From positions 49,577,623-49,641,622 of the forward strand of contig OV277861.1 of assembly GCA_922989275.2 (NCBI GenBank): a stretch of 64,000 nucleotides of DNA. Reading direction: 5' to 3'. The notes under the pieces were generated by a model. That model saw nothing but the letters and a program-made list of their open reading frames with translations, made no database searches and was not told where the DNA came from. The position numbers were made by a program, and so were the translations under genes. This stretch comes from Gari tellinella (lineage: Eukaryota > Mollusca > Bivalvia > Cardiida > Psammobiidae). Shown in pieces: positions 51,780 through 61,998 of the stretch (position 1 is its first letter; each line of letters opens with the position of its first letter).

Positions 51780-52014
51780 TAACTCATTGCATGATAAATA
51801 CGTCTTTATGCCTGGCTTATTTATTTGTCCACTGAAGAATTCAGTTATGAATATGCACGATAGGCACGATAGGATATCATACTATACATCCTATAACAAA
51901 TGGTAGATTAAAGCAAGTCGAAAGTAAACCAGCACATTCTGTTTTACTTTCAACCTGCTTTAAAAGGTCCTTTGTTTTCAAAACTCGAAACAGGCTATGG
52001 GGCCATGGTTTAAA
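51780..52014. mobile_element. Family A MITE, diverged
   Basis: TTAACTCATTGCATGATAAA at left, GGCTATGGGGCCATGGTTTAA-type right end. Left half of the hairpin mostly lost. Confidence 0.78.
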
Positions 52015-52201
52015 GACTTATATTCTCATGAAAATTATATCACATGTTCTTATTGCTCTAGACTCATTATGAAAGGTATCAGTGCTTTTGATGTTCTATA
52101 CATAGTCTCATAGAAACGTGTCCTCACACAACAGGTGGCTGCTGAAGCAAGGTGAGAGTAAAAGATAAAACTCCTTTAGCTTGCCCTTACCTGTCTTATA
52201 C

Positions 52202-52394
52202 CAGAGCACCAGATCAAGGTAGTTTTTCAAAAACTAAAATCTTTATTTCTGAATAAAACCCTATGGTGTCACTACTCATTAGAATCGTCTCGAAGAGACG
52301 ATTCTAATGAGCAGTAACACCATAGGATTTGGTGCTGAAATGAGTGAGGAAATGTTTGATTTGTTGAAATAACTACCTCTTATCTGGAGCCCTG
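52202..52394. mobile_element. Family B MITE nested in family C
   Basis: CAGAGCACCAGATCAAGG to CTTATCTGGAGCCCTG with perfect 6-bp duplication TTATAC. Perfect hairpin TCGTCTCGAAGAGACGA. Confidence 0.94.
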
Positions 52395-52425
52395 TTATAC
52401 ATAATCAATTACAATTTGCCTTCAT

Positions 52426-52685
52426 TTAACCCATTACTCAATAGCTTATTTCTAGTTTTGAAGACATGTGACCACTTTAAGAAGGTTGAAAGTAAAGCAG
52501 AATGCGCCTTAAGGTGCATTCTGCTTTAATTTCAGCCTGCTTAAAGCTATCATCTACTAGAAAATAGAAAGAGTTTCTTCTGATAAATATTCATAATTGT
52601 ATATTTAATTAAATTGAGACTATTTTCTTAAGTGGAGGAATAAATTAGAGGCGTAAAAAGGCGTATTCATGGGGTAATGGGTTAA
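52426..52685. mobile_element. Family A MITE nested in family C
   Basis: TTAACCCATTACTCAATAGC to TTCATGGGGTAATGGGTTAA. Hairpin around GCGCCTTAAGGTGC. Host reads CATTTTAAGTGG when it is removed. Confidence 0.93.
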
Positions 52686-52759
52686 GTGGTTGTACTAGAG
52701 AGGATTTACTGTAGATGTGTCACTACTCTATTCAAATGTTGGAAATTTATATCATATTG

Positions 52760-53001
52760 TTAACCCATTACACCATAAATATGCCTGTTATGCCTTGAAT
52801 TTATTCTTCCACTCAAGAAAGAAGACCCTCTTTATACAGTTGTGAATATGGACCATAAGAAATAGTTTAAGTATATCCTATCAGTTAGCAGCTTAAGGTA
52901 GGCTGAAAGTAAAGCAGAATGCACTTGCTTTACTCTCAACCGCTGCTTTAAGTGATTACCTGTCACCAATACTAGAAACAGGCTATGGGGTATTGTATTA
53001 A
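52760..53001. mobile_element. Family A MITE
   Basis: TTAACCCATTACACCATAAA to CTATGGGGTATTGTATTAA. Hairpin shortened (AATGCACTTGCTTTAC). Confidence 0.87.
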
Positions 53002-53002
53002 T

Positions 53003-53185
53003 CTATCACCCCAGAGCTAGTTTTCAAGACAAGTTGAAAGTAAAGCAGAATGTGCCTTAAAGCAGAAAGTAAAGCAGAATGTGCCTTTTGTATCGTTACC
53101 ATTGGCTGCATAAATAAAACTTTTTTCTTCAGTGGTGGAATAAATCAAATCCGTAAAATAAGCATACCTTTTGGGAAATAGGTTA
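53003..53185. mobile_element. Family A, eroded
   Basis: CTATCACCCCAGAGCTAGTT..AAGTAAAGCAGAATGTGCC (repeated twice) and arm TTTTTTCTTCAGTGGTGGAA..ATAGGTTAA. Confidence 0.6.
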
Positions 53186-53300
53186 AACAGTGTTTACATA
53201 TATATTATAACTTTGCTTTGCATGTATAATATACACTAAAATCAGCAAATTTCATTAACTATAACCTACCAAGTAACCATAAAATATAACTGCTTACATT

Positions 53301-53558
53301 AACCTGTTATCCCAATTAGCCTGTTTCTCATTTTGAAAATAGGTCACCACTTAAAGCAGGTTGAAAGTAGAGCAGAAATGCGCCTTAAGGCGCATTCTGC
53401 TTTACTTTCAGCCTGCTTTAAGCTTCCATCTGTTGGTTTATAGCAAGTATTTCTTATTAAACATATTCATAACATTATTATATAAATTGGAACTATTTTC
53501 TACAGTGAAGGAAAAAAATAAAGGCTTAAAAAGGCGTATTTATGGGGTAATGGATTAA
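53301..53558. mobile_element. Family A MITE
   Basis: AACCTGTTATCCCAATTAGC to TTTATGGGGTAATGGATTAA. Hairpin around GCGCCTTAAGGCGC. Confidence 0.9.
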
Positions 53559-54104
53559 ATATTAATGATACAACTTTTGAACTATTTATAGTACCTACAC
53601 AACTATTTTCACTACAGTTATGACTAAGCGGCCTAAACAATCCAACCCAACACTGCCTACCTGCTGATAAGCCTCTATCACTGTACAAAGAGGTGCCACA
53701 TACATAGCTTACAACATATCATTTAAAACACTTACACCTTCGTTCACACATATCATAATCCAAACTGTCCACACCTTTCATTAGCACAGAATTGCTTGAA
53801 ACACTGACCAAGAACCAACAACACAATGTAGGTGCACTTAGAACCGCTCAGCAAGAATATTTCCCATATCACAAGAAATTCAATCTCAGCATTTCTTATC
53901 AATGGAGAAAATTGGTTGCCATAGATACCAATATATCCTCTCATAGGACTACTACAGCTGGGAAACATGCTAGGCCAGGCTGGGAAGCAGTAAACTCTCT
54001 CCACTATAGAGAGGTAAGTACAGAAGGCAGGTGGCTGCTTAAAGCAGGATAGAATTAAAGTACCATCAATGAATATAAAGTCATCTTAACCACTCCATAG
54101 ATTT
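53559..54104. other. Unassigned; possible decayed C left end
   Basis: Overlapping short frames on both strands at 53753-54052 lack support. GCAGTAAACTCTCTCCACTA followed by GGCAGGTGGCTGCTTAAAGC near 53988-54047 matches a C left end and core. Confidence 0.4.
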
Positions 54105-54245
54105 GTGTGCAATTTATCAATTACCCAATAGCTTTCTTTAGAACTGAAGCAGATGACCACATTCTGCTTTATTTTCTCCAAGGATATAGAAACTTTTTCT
54201 TATTGTATAAATTCATACACACAGGCTATGGGGTAAAGGGTTAAG
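54105..54245. mobile_element. Family A remnant
   Basis: CAATTTATCAATTACCCAAT..AGATGACCACATTCTGC..GGCTATGGGGTAAAGGGTTAA-type right end; most of the body is lost. Confidence 0.55.
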
Positions 54246-54398
54246 TGCATTTAAAAATAAACACAGAAAAGGGTTAAGGCATGGATATTAATTGCACTGA
54301 AGTCAAATTCTTTGACTGATAAAATGACATATTCAGTTATCCTACAAAATCAAATTGCTGATAAAACATTCCTCATGTGCTATTCTATTTTCCATTAA

Positions 54399-54584
54399 CA
54401 GGGCTACAGATAAGGCGGAGTAGTCTGAACAAATTCAACATTTTCTCACTCATATAGCACCAAATCCTATGGTGTCACTACTCATTAGAATCGTCTCTTC
54501 GAGACGATTCTAATGAGTAGTGACACCATAGGGTTTAAAGCAGAAATAAAGATTTAAGTTTTTGAAATTCTCCCCTTAGCCCTG
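54399..54584. mobile_element. Family B MITE
   Basis: CAGGGCTACAGATAAGGCGG to CTCCCCTTAGCCCTG with perfect 6-bp duplication CATTAA. Perfect hairpin TCGTCTCTTCGAGACGA. Confidence 0.94.
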
Positions 54585-54596
54585 CATTAATTTGAT

Positions 54597-54846
54597 TTAA
54601 CTATTTACCCCAATAGGCTGTTTCTGATTCTGAAGACAGGTGACCACTTAAAACAGGTTGGAAAAAGCAGAATGTAAAGGCACAATCTGCTTTACTTCAG
54701 CTTGCTTAAATTTAAGTTACCATCTGCTAAGATACAGGAACTATTTCTTATGGTGCATATTCATGAAGAATAAAGTGGAACTACTTTCTTTAACCAAAGA
54801 ATAAATTAAAGAGACAAGGCAGCATATTTATAAAGTAATGAGTTAT
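54597..54846. mobile_element. Family A MITE, diverged
   Basis: TTAACTATTTACCCCAATAG to TTATAAAGTAATGAGTTA. Hairpin partly deleted. Confidence 0.8.
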
Positions 54847-54849
54847 ACC

Positions 54850-55072
54850 TAAACCCCATAGAAGTGCCTTTTGGTGCACTATATCTATTCCTCCACTGAA
54901 GAAAAGAGTTCCAATTTATATAGTCATAAATATGTACCAAAAGAAGTATTTTCTATATCCTAGCAGATGGTGGCTTAAAACAGGCTGAAAGTAAAGCAGA
55001 ATGCACCTTTTCTACCTTTTTAAGTACTCACCTGTTTTCAAAACTAGAAAAAGGCTATGAGGGAAAATGGTT
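54850..55072. mobile_element. Family A2-type MITE, diverged
   Basis: CCTAAACCCCATAGAAGTGC to CTATGAGGGAAAATGGTTAA. Right half of the hairpin mostly lost. Confidence 0.78.
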
Positions 55073-55313
55073 AAAAAGCAATTTTATATGAGTATAGCTG
55101 AAATCGTAGTAAAACCTCATCCCTAAGATAAATATGAAACAGGAAGAATTGTACTGCTTTAACCCATTACTCAATCAATACTCAATCAATACCTATTGAT
55201 CAAATACATGATCACAATCATGCATTCAGTGTGATATTCAGTACAAAGACCAAACCAGAAATACAATTGCCAAAATAGATCATGGAAATTGGTAAAGGCT
55301 AAATGTAAAATAT
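55073..55313. other. No recognised feature
   Basis: AT-rich; a short direct repeat ACTCAATCAAT x2 near 55170. Confidence 0.3.
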
Positions 55314-55319
55314 ATGCAA

Positions 55320-55592
55320 CAGGGCTGCCATAAAGTTAATCATAAAAATCCTAAGATTTCAATTTTTTAAATTCTCAGACACGATTTTACTAATCATAGT
55401 AACTACTAATCATACCTTTACACCATAGTCTAGATGTAGTTTTGAAGACACATGACTGCTTAAAATAGGTTGAAAGTAAAGCAGAATGCGCCTCAAGGCG
55501 CATTCTGCTTTACTTTCATCCGGTTTTAAGCTACCATATGCTAGGATAAAAATCTGAAGACTTCAGAAAAATCCGAATAAATGGCAGCCCTG
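55320..55592. mobile_element. Family H chimeric MITE
   Basis: CAGGGCTGCCATAAAGTTAA to GAATAAATGGCAGCCCTG with perfect 6-bp duplication ATGCAA. A short internal repeat (TACTAATCATAGTAACTACTAATCAT) lengthens the left arm. Confidence 0.95.
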
Positions 55593-55633
55593 ATGCAATG
55601 TGAAAACCTCACTTGATACTGAGTCATCTGTTG

Positions 55634-55697
55634 TCAACACCTAATGATAAACACAATTTAGTAATTTAGTGGCCATAACAGAGAGGTTTTACTGTAC
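55634..55697. mobile_element. Family C right-end fragment
   Basis: AATTTAGTGGCCATAACAGA..GGTTTTACTG TA; the rest is missing. Confidence 0.7.
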
Positions 55698-56155
55698 AGA
55701 TTGCTTTAAAAGAATATGCAAGGAAAGAAAACTCTTAATTATGCAGTCTTAAATTTGCTGCGAGACATCAAGAATTATTTCCCTTTACTCCATTGAGATA
55801 TCACATTAACTCTACAGACATTTTACTTTCAAACCAAAGTGAATTGTCTCCCTTCCTCTGCCTAGGAGTTCACCCTTTCTTTAGAGTGAAACCTCTCTAT
55901 TAAGAATATTTGATGGTATATAAGACAGGTGACTGTTTAAAGCAAGGTGAAAGTAAAACAGAAAGCTCCTATATGAGCTTTTTGTTTTACTTACTCCTTG
56001 CTTTAAGCATGCAGTCACCTATTGTAAACACAAAATAACAAAAACTAGAACGGCTATCACTAAAGGTGATAAATACCCCCACTATGCAGCACTCTGTCAC
56101 ACTCTGCAGACGTTTTCAATGAGGTTTGACAATGGCAGGGTGCTGCCACCATCAT

Positions 56156-57352
56156 AACAAGGGCCATTATGGCCCTAAATCGCTCACCTGGTACACCATG
56201 GCAAACTTGACCTATAGTGACCTAGATTATGACTGGCCATGACTCACAATCAACCTCTAGAGCGTAAACAAGATTTTCCTATGATTTGACCTAGTTTTTG
56301 ATCAGACACAATCCATATTTGATTTTGACCTAGATTTGATGTAGGCAAACATTCTGACAATATTTCATGCAGATTTAGTGAGAGTTGTAGCTTCGATTAG
56401 GTTAACACTGTTTTTCTTTGATTTGACCTAGTGACCTAGTTTTCAACCAGACATCATTCAAAATTAACTGAGCTAGATATCAATGAGGCAAACAAGTTGA
56501 GCAAAATTCATTAAAATCCAATGAGAGTTTTAGCATCTAGAGTGTTAACAAGTTTTCCCTATGATTTAATCTAGTGACCTAGTTTTTTACTCTAAATGAC
56601 CCATATTTGATCTTAACCTAGGTATCAATTAGGCAAACATTCTGACCAAGTTGCATAAAGATCAGATGAAATTTAAAGCCTCAAGAGTGTTAACAAGGTT
56701 TTTCTATGATTTGACCTAGTGACCTAGTTTTTGACCGGACATGACCCATATTCAAACTTGACCTAGATATCAATAAGACAAACATGCTGACCAAGTGTCA
56801 TCAAGATCCAATGAGATTTGTAGCCTCTAGACTGTTAACAATGTTTTTCTATGATTTGACCTAGTGACCTAGTTTTTGATCGGACATGACCCATATTCGA
56901 ACTTGATCTAGATATCAATAAGACAAACATTCTGACCATGTTTCATCAAGATCCAATGAGAATTGTAGCCTCTAGACTGTTAACAAGGTTTTTCTATGAT
57001 TTGACCTAGTGACCTAGTTTTTGACCGGACATGACCCATATTCGAACTTGACCTAGATATCGATGAGACAAACATTCTTTCATAAAGATCCAATGAGATT
57101 TGTAGCTTCTAGACTGTTAACAAGGTTTTTCTATGATTTGACCTAGTGACCTAGTTTTTGACCCAACATGACCCACATTCGAACTTGGCCTAGATTTCTA
57201 CTAGACAAACATTGTGACCAAGTTTCATGAAGATTGGATGATATTTGTAGCTGCTAGAGTGTTAACGAACCAATTGTGGACGGACGACGGACGACGGACA
57301 TCCAGCGATCCTAAAAGCTCACCTTGGCACTACGTGCCAGGTGAGCTAAAAA
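56156..57352 (+). mobile_element. HINE1 copy nested in HINE3
   Basis: 5' AAGGGCCATTATGGCCCT then ATCGCTCACCTGG. Seven or so ~145-bp units on TTGACCTAGTGACCTAGTTT. 3' hairpin AGCTCACCTTGGCAC..GTGCCAGGTGAGCTAAAA. Longer and better kept than the copy at 21771. Confidence 0.78.
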
Positions 57353-58479
57353 CTTAAATCAGGTTGAAAGTGAAGGAGTTCGCGGTACAAGATTTTGCCT
57401 GCCAATTTCAAGACCAATTTCAAGGCCAAAGGTCAAGGTCACAGAGATTTGAAATGTGTGTCTTGCACATCTACTACTCCTGAGTAACATTTATGCAAAG
57501 TATCAAGTGAATCAGGTTGAAAGTGAAGGAGCAGTTGAAAGTACCAGATTTTGCCTGCCAATTTCAAGACCAATTTAAATGACAAAGGTCAAGGTCACAG
57601 AGACCTGAAATTTGTGTCTTGCACATCTACTACACCTGAGAAACATCTATGCTAAGTATCAAATAAATCGGGTTGAAATTGAAGGAGGAGTTGAAAGTAC
57701 AAGATTTTGCCTGCCAATTTCAAGACCAAATTTAAGGCCAAAGGTCAAGGTCACAGAGACCTGAAATATGTGTCTTGCACATCTACTACACCTGAGTAAC
57801 ATTTATGCCAAGTATCAAATGAATCGGGTTGAAACTGAAAGAGGAGTTGAAAGTACAAGATTTTGCCTACCAATTTCAAGACCAATTTCAAGGCCAAAGG
57901 TCAAGGTCACAGAGACCTGAAAATTGTGTCTTGCACATCTACTACACCTGAGTAACATCTATGCCAAGTATCAAATGAATCGGGTTGAAACTGAAGGAGG
58001 AGTTCAAAGTACAAGATTTTGCCTGCCAATTTCAAGACCAAAGGTCAAGTTCAATGTCAAAGAGACCTGAAATTTGTGTTTTGCACATCTACTAATCCTG
58101 AGTAACATTTATGCCAAGTATCAAGTGAATCGGGTTGAAAGTGAAGGAGGAGTTCAAAGTACAAGAATTTGCCTGCCAATTTCAAGACCAATTTCAAGGC
58201 CAAAGGTCAAGTTCAAGGTCAAAGAGACCTGAAGTTTGTGTCTTGCACATCTACTACTCCTGAGTAACATTTATGCCAAGTATCAAGTGAATCGGGTTGA
58301 AAGTGAAGGAGGAGTTCAAAGTACAAGATTTTACCTGCAAATTTCAAGGTCAAAGGTCAAGGTCAAGGTCATAGAGACCTAAAATTTGTGTCTACCTGAG
58401 TAACATTTATGCCAAGTTTCAAATGAATCGGGTTAAAAGTGAAGGAGGAGTTGAAAGTACAAGATTTTGCAGACAGACC

Positions 58480-58530
58480 ACCGACCGCCGGACCGACTGA
58501 CGGCCAACCAACCAACCGACCGACAGGCTG
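58480..58530. repeat. (GACC/CCGA)n-rich segment inside HINE3
   Basis: ACCGACCGCCGGACCGACTG followed by ACCAACCAACCGACCGACAG just before the 3' hairpin. GC-rich simple repeat. Confidence 0.8.
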
Positions 58531-58699
58531 ATTCCAGTATACCCCCCTCAAACTCTGTTTGTGGGGGTATAATAATTCACTGGTCATTATGGAGAGGTGA
58601 TACTGTATATGATACTCCATCCACTATAAACACCTATCATTCTAACAATTACACTGGGTAATAAAATAAGTTAATGTCTACCAGGAAAAAGTGCAGATC

Positions 58700-58883
58700 C
58701 TATAAGGAAACTGAACAGACCCTGACCAGACAATTCCTTCAGAATAATTTCTATACTCTAGCAGATAATAGTTTAAAGCAGGCTGAAAGTAAAGCAGAAT
58801 GTGCCTTAAGGCACATTCTGCTTTACTTTCAACCTGCTTTAAATAGTGAACTATCTTCAATACTAGAAACAGGCTATGTCTTT
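58700..58883. mobile_element. Family A MITE, ends eroded
   Basis: TTTCTATACTCTAGCAGATA..hairpin around GTGCCTTAAGGCAC..AACAGGCTATG. Left arm largely replaced. Confidence 0.75.
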
Positions 58884-59283
58884 AACCCTTTCCCTCCCAT
58901 ATCCTTTTTCTAGTTTTGAAGATAGGAGACCACTTAAAGCAGGTTGAAAGTGAAGAAGAATTCACCTTAAGGTGCAGTCTGATTTACTTTCAACTTGCTT
59001 CAAGCTATCATCTGTTAGGATATAGAAACTATTTCTTATTTAACCTTTGATTTACCTTTGATGAGAGATTTTGTAGACCCATTTATATCCAGAATATTCT
59101 CTCCATGCATGCACCAGTTTAAAAGTAGTAAAATGAACTTGATTTGTGTCTGTTTCCGGGCGTTATTCAATTCTGTTTTAAAACCATTCACAATATTAAT
59201 AATAGTGTTCAGTAGAACTATATTCTATGGTAGAGAAATAAATTGAAAGTGTAATTAGGCATACCTATAGAGTAGAAGGTTGA
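58882..59283. mobile_element. Family A MITE with ~155-bp unidentified insert
   Basis: TTAACCCTTTCCCTCCCATA to TATAGAGTAGAAGGTTGAA. The right arm is interrupted after CTATTTCTTATTTAA by 59041-59200, which matches nothing else here, then resumes as GTAGAACTATATTCTATGG. Confidence 0.72.
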
Positions 59284-59451
59284 ACCAAGTAAAAGTTAAC
59301 GCTAAAACACAATTTCTCTAATTCAAGAATTATCTGCAAACACTACTAGTACATTTCAATTATTTTTCATCGAAGAAAGATAACTCAGCCATTAAGCAGA
59401 CATTCAATTTATCAAGGAAAAGAGTTACCTCCCTTGTTCATCTGCCAAAAA

Positions 59452-59600
59452 ACTCTTTACCATGCTAACGGCAGATGCCACAGTGATTATACCTTTTCAA
59501 ACAGTTTAAAAAAATTGGATCCTGACTAGACACCGCCTTAATGCAGCAGTCCATCAGGTTCCCAACTGTTTGATACTTGGAGGGCGGGTGTTAATTATGC
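59452..59600. mobile_element. Family D MITE, right end lost
   Basis: AACTCTTTACCATGCTAACG..TTTTCAAACAGTTTAAAAAA..GGATCCTGACTAGACACCGC core with decayed inverse; ends GGAGGGCGGGTG. Confidence 0.6.
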
Positions 59601-59721
59601 CAGTTTTGTTGCATTATGTACAAGACATTCTGGGAGACAGAAAACAGCAAGTGGTTTAGTAGCAAACATCACTGTGAACCCAAGCCATTCTTCCTTGTAG
59701 CTCAAACTCACCTTGTTGCAC

Positions 59722-59944
59722 TATGACTATTTGAATGCTGGGTATTTTTTTTTGTCTGCAATAATTGTCGTCTGCTTCTGTTATGAAATGGAATTTTCTA
59801 AAATTGTTTTCAAAACAGAGTTGAATGTCAAACAGTTTGGATCCTGATGAGATGCCGCATTTGCAGCATCTCATCTGGATGCGAACTGTTTGCAAAGGTA
59901 ATCAATGTGGCACATATCTGCTGCTAGCTTGCAAAAAGATAAAG
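59722..59944. mobile_element. Family D MITE, TTAA sites lost
   Basis: GACTATTTGAATGCTGGGTA to CTGCTAGCTTGCAAAAAGAT. Core CAAACAGTTTGGATCCTGAT around GCATTTGC. Confidence 0.85.
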
Positions 59945-60064
59945 TCCCTCTAAACATAATACCATCACATAGTGGAAAACATTCTACCAGTGTTTCAGGC
60001 ATTGGTTGGACTGCTGAAAACATCTTGCTGTCAGTATATATCCTTTGTTTTATGGTATCTGCTT

Positions 60065-60475
60065 AACAATTTCTCCAAAATACACCTTTTTACACCTTTA
60101 ATTTGTTTTTCCACTGAAGAAAATAATTCCACTATAATACAGTCATGAATAATCAATGTAGCATTTTTCCCTATATCCTTGCAGATGGTAGTTAAAAGCA
60201 GGCTGAAAGTAAAGTTTTTGAAGACAGGTGACTATTATAAACCTTCAGCAGGTTTAAAATAAATCAAAAGATAGGTGGCGGCTTAAAGCAGGCTGAAAGT
60301 AAAGTATACACAATGTGTCTACAGGCACATTTTGCTTTACTTTCAGCCTGCTTTTAGCTGCAATATGCTATGATAAAGAAAATATTACTTGTGATGCATA
60401 TTCATGACTGTATACAGAGGAGCCATTCTTCAGTGAAGTTATAAATTAAAAGTGTAAAAAGACATAGAAGGAATA
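60065..60475. mobile_element. Two family A copies, partly merged
   Basis: First: ATTTCTCCAAAATACACC..AAAAGCAGGCTGAAAGTAAAG, cut in the core. Second: TTTTGAAGACAGGTGACTAT.. with hairpin around GTGTCTACAGGCAC and right arm ending GACATAGAAGG. Confidence 0.7.
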
Positions 60476-60629
60476 GATCATGGTATATATTGTGTGCAAG
60501 TTACTAATAATCATAACCCATTGAAAACTAGTTGCTAGAGTATAAACACATGAAAGGCAGATAATTCTAGGCCAATTAATCTGATTTTAACCATAATCAA
60601 ACTCCTCCCAAACCTTATGGCCATATATA

Positions 60630-60842
60630 GACACTCATGGCAAGTTTGACGTTGACAAACAGGTAGATCCTGATGAGACACCTCATCAGGATCTACACTG
60701 TTTAAATTATCATATCATATAAAATATTTTATTGTATGTACAAACACTGCGGTGTCTTTAAACCACCCTTGTATATACAATGAACTCTTCCAGCAAGTAT
60801 ACAGGGAGAGTTCATTGCAATATCTAGACATAAATGGATTAA
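60630..60842. mobile_element. Family F MITE, inverted, core shortened
   Basis: Core CAAACAGGTAGATCCTGATG with inverse; arms TTGTATATACAATGAACTCT..GTATACAGGGAGAGTTCATT as in F. Right end ACATAAATGGATTAA. Confidence 0.82.
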
Positions 60843-61083
60843 TTTACATTAATTTACATTCATCTTGCTGTAGTCGCTAACTGAGTAGTAACCCACAGAC
60901 ATTTGGCAAAATAAGCACCTAATATCTAGTGCATCATCTTTCTAATGAAAGCTCCGATTAAATCACTGCTGATTTACATTTTATACTGCACCCCACAAAA
61001 ACCAATCATCATCTGGCATACTGCCATCATAACCAAACCGATACAGCACATTCATCCAATTGTACCAAGTAGACAATGATCAC
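60843..61083. other. No confident feature
   Basis: A short minus-strand frame (YNWMNVLYRFGYDGSMPDDD, then a stop) lies at about 60985-61065, but has no start or acceptor consistent with an exon. Confidence 0.25.
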
Positions 61084-61246
61084 CAGGGATCCAAATAAGA
61101 GGAAGTAAACTAAACAAATCCAACATTTTCCCACTCATTTCAGCACCGAATCCTTCGAGACGATTCTAACGAGTAGTGACACCATAGGATTTAATTCAGA
61201 AATAAAGATTTTACTTTTTTAAATACTCCCCTTATCTGGAGCCCTG
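61084..61246. mobile_element. Family B MITE, half hairpin deleted
   Basis: CAGGGATCCAAATAAGAGG to CCCTTATCTGGAGCCCTG. Flanks GATCAC / GATCAA are a 5/6 match to a 6-bp duplication. Confidence 0.88.
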
Positions 61247-61390
61247 GATCAATAAACACTCACAGAACTCAATGTTCAACTTTTCAATTCTTGATACATC
61301 AACTTAGAAAAACTGTCATTTTAAACATTTTATTGCATTGCCTTATAGTTATACCTTTTCATGGTCCTACAATGGTTCTACAGTATAAAA

Positions 61391-61535
61391 CAGCCCTCCC
61401 AACGATTACTCCCTCCTTACAAGGACCCTTGTCACAATTCCCTAAACAGCTGTTTTTACTCAAAGTTACATACATGTATAAGTGGAGATTTTGATAGAAT
61501 GAATACAATGACGAGAGACAAACAGCATCTAGCTG
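61391..61535. mobile_element. Family J MIT-type fragment
   Basis: ACAGCCCTCCCAACGATTAC..TACTCCCTCCTTACAAGGAC arm and GAGACAAACAGCATCTAGCT (start of the J core), cut by the A copy that follows. Confidence 0.7.
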
Positions 61536-61787
61536 TTAACCCATTACCCCATAAATACACCTTTTTATGTTTTTTATTTATTTCTCCCCCGAAGAAAATA
61601 GTTCCAAATTATACCTTCATAAATATATACCATAAGAAATAGTTTCTATATCCTAGTATATGTAAGCTTAAAGTAGGCTGAAAGTAAAGCAGAATGTGCC
61701 TTAAGGCACATTCTGCTTTACTTTCAACCTTCTTTAAGTGGTCACCTATTTTCAAAACTAAAACCAGGCTATGGGGTAATGGGTTAA
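61536..61787. mobile_element. Family A MITE
   Basis: 252 bp, TTAACCCATTACCCCATAAA to GGCTATGGGGTAATGGGTTAA-type ends. Perfect hairpin around GTGCCTTAAGGCAC. Confidence 0.94.
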
Positions 61788-61788
61788 C

Positions 61789-61981
61789 ATGGCTCCTGAG
61801 AAGTGGGAGTAAACAGAACAAATTCCAACATTTTTTCACTCATTTCAGCACAAAAGCCTGTTGTGTTATTACTCATTAGAATCGTCTCAAAGAGACAATT
61901 AAAATGAGTAATGACAACAAAGGGTCTAAACCAGGAATAAATATTTTAGTGTTTGAAATACTTCCCTTATCTGGAGCCCTG
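61789..61981. mobile_element. Family B MITE
   Basis: CATGGCTCCTGAGAAGTGGG to CCCTTATCTGGAGCCCTG. Hairpin TCGTCTCAAAGAGACAA, slightly decayed. Confidence 0.88.
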
Positions 61982-61998
61982 TCTATAAAGAGTATGGG

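Larger units (their letters stand above)
52120..52709. mobile_element. Family C MITE with B and A insertions
   Basis: C core ACAGGTGGCTGCTGAAGCAA..AAACTCCTTTAGC, then ACCTGTCTTATAC|B|, then ATAATCAATTACAATTTGCC, |A|, then AGTGGTTGTACTAGAGAGGA..TTTACTG TA. Left terminus not clear. Confidence 0.8.
56037..58572 (+). mobile_element. HINE3, Helentron-like element
   Basis: 5' part CTATCACTAAAGGTGATAAA then ATACCCCCAC. Body of about eight ~136-162-bp units (AATCGGGTTGAAAGTGAAGG..AGATTTTGCCTGCCAATTTC..AGGTCAAGGTCA). 3' end a strong hairpin TATACCCCCCTCAAACTC..GTTTGTGGGGGTATA. The 5' TACCCCCAC is inverted in the 3' hairpin, the same design as HINE1. Interrupted by a HINE1 copy near its 5' end. Confidence 0.7.
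55883..58605. mobile_element. Family C MITE split by nested HINE3 and HINE1
   Basis: AGTGAAACCTCTCTATTAAG with the C hairpin (AGAAAGCTCCTATATGAGCT) at left. The right terminus CACTGGTCATTATGGAGAGG..GATACTG TA appears 2.5 kb away at 58579. The interval is filled by HINE-like DNA. Confidence 0.85.

Noticed and set aside
54008..54020. Consensus splice donor GAG|GTAAGT with an upstream plus-strand frame (53792-54052)
   Set aside because: The site lies in a sequence matching the family C left terminus and core; overlapping frames exist on both strands without other support.
60985..61065. Minus-strand frame YNWMNVLYRFGYDGSMPDDD
   Set aside because: An in-frame stop lies just upstream in the reconstructed pre-B-insertion sequence and no AG acceptor lies between it and the frame.
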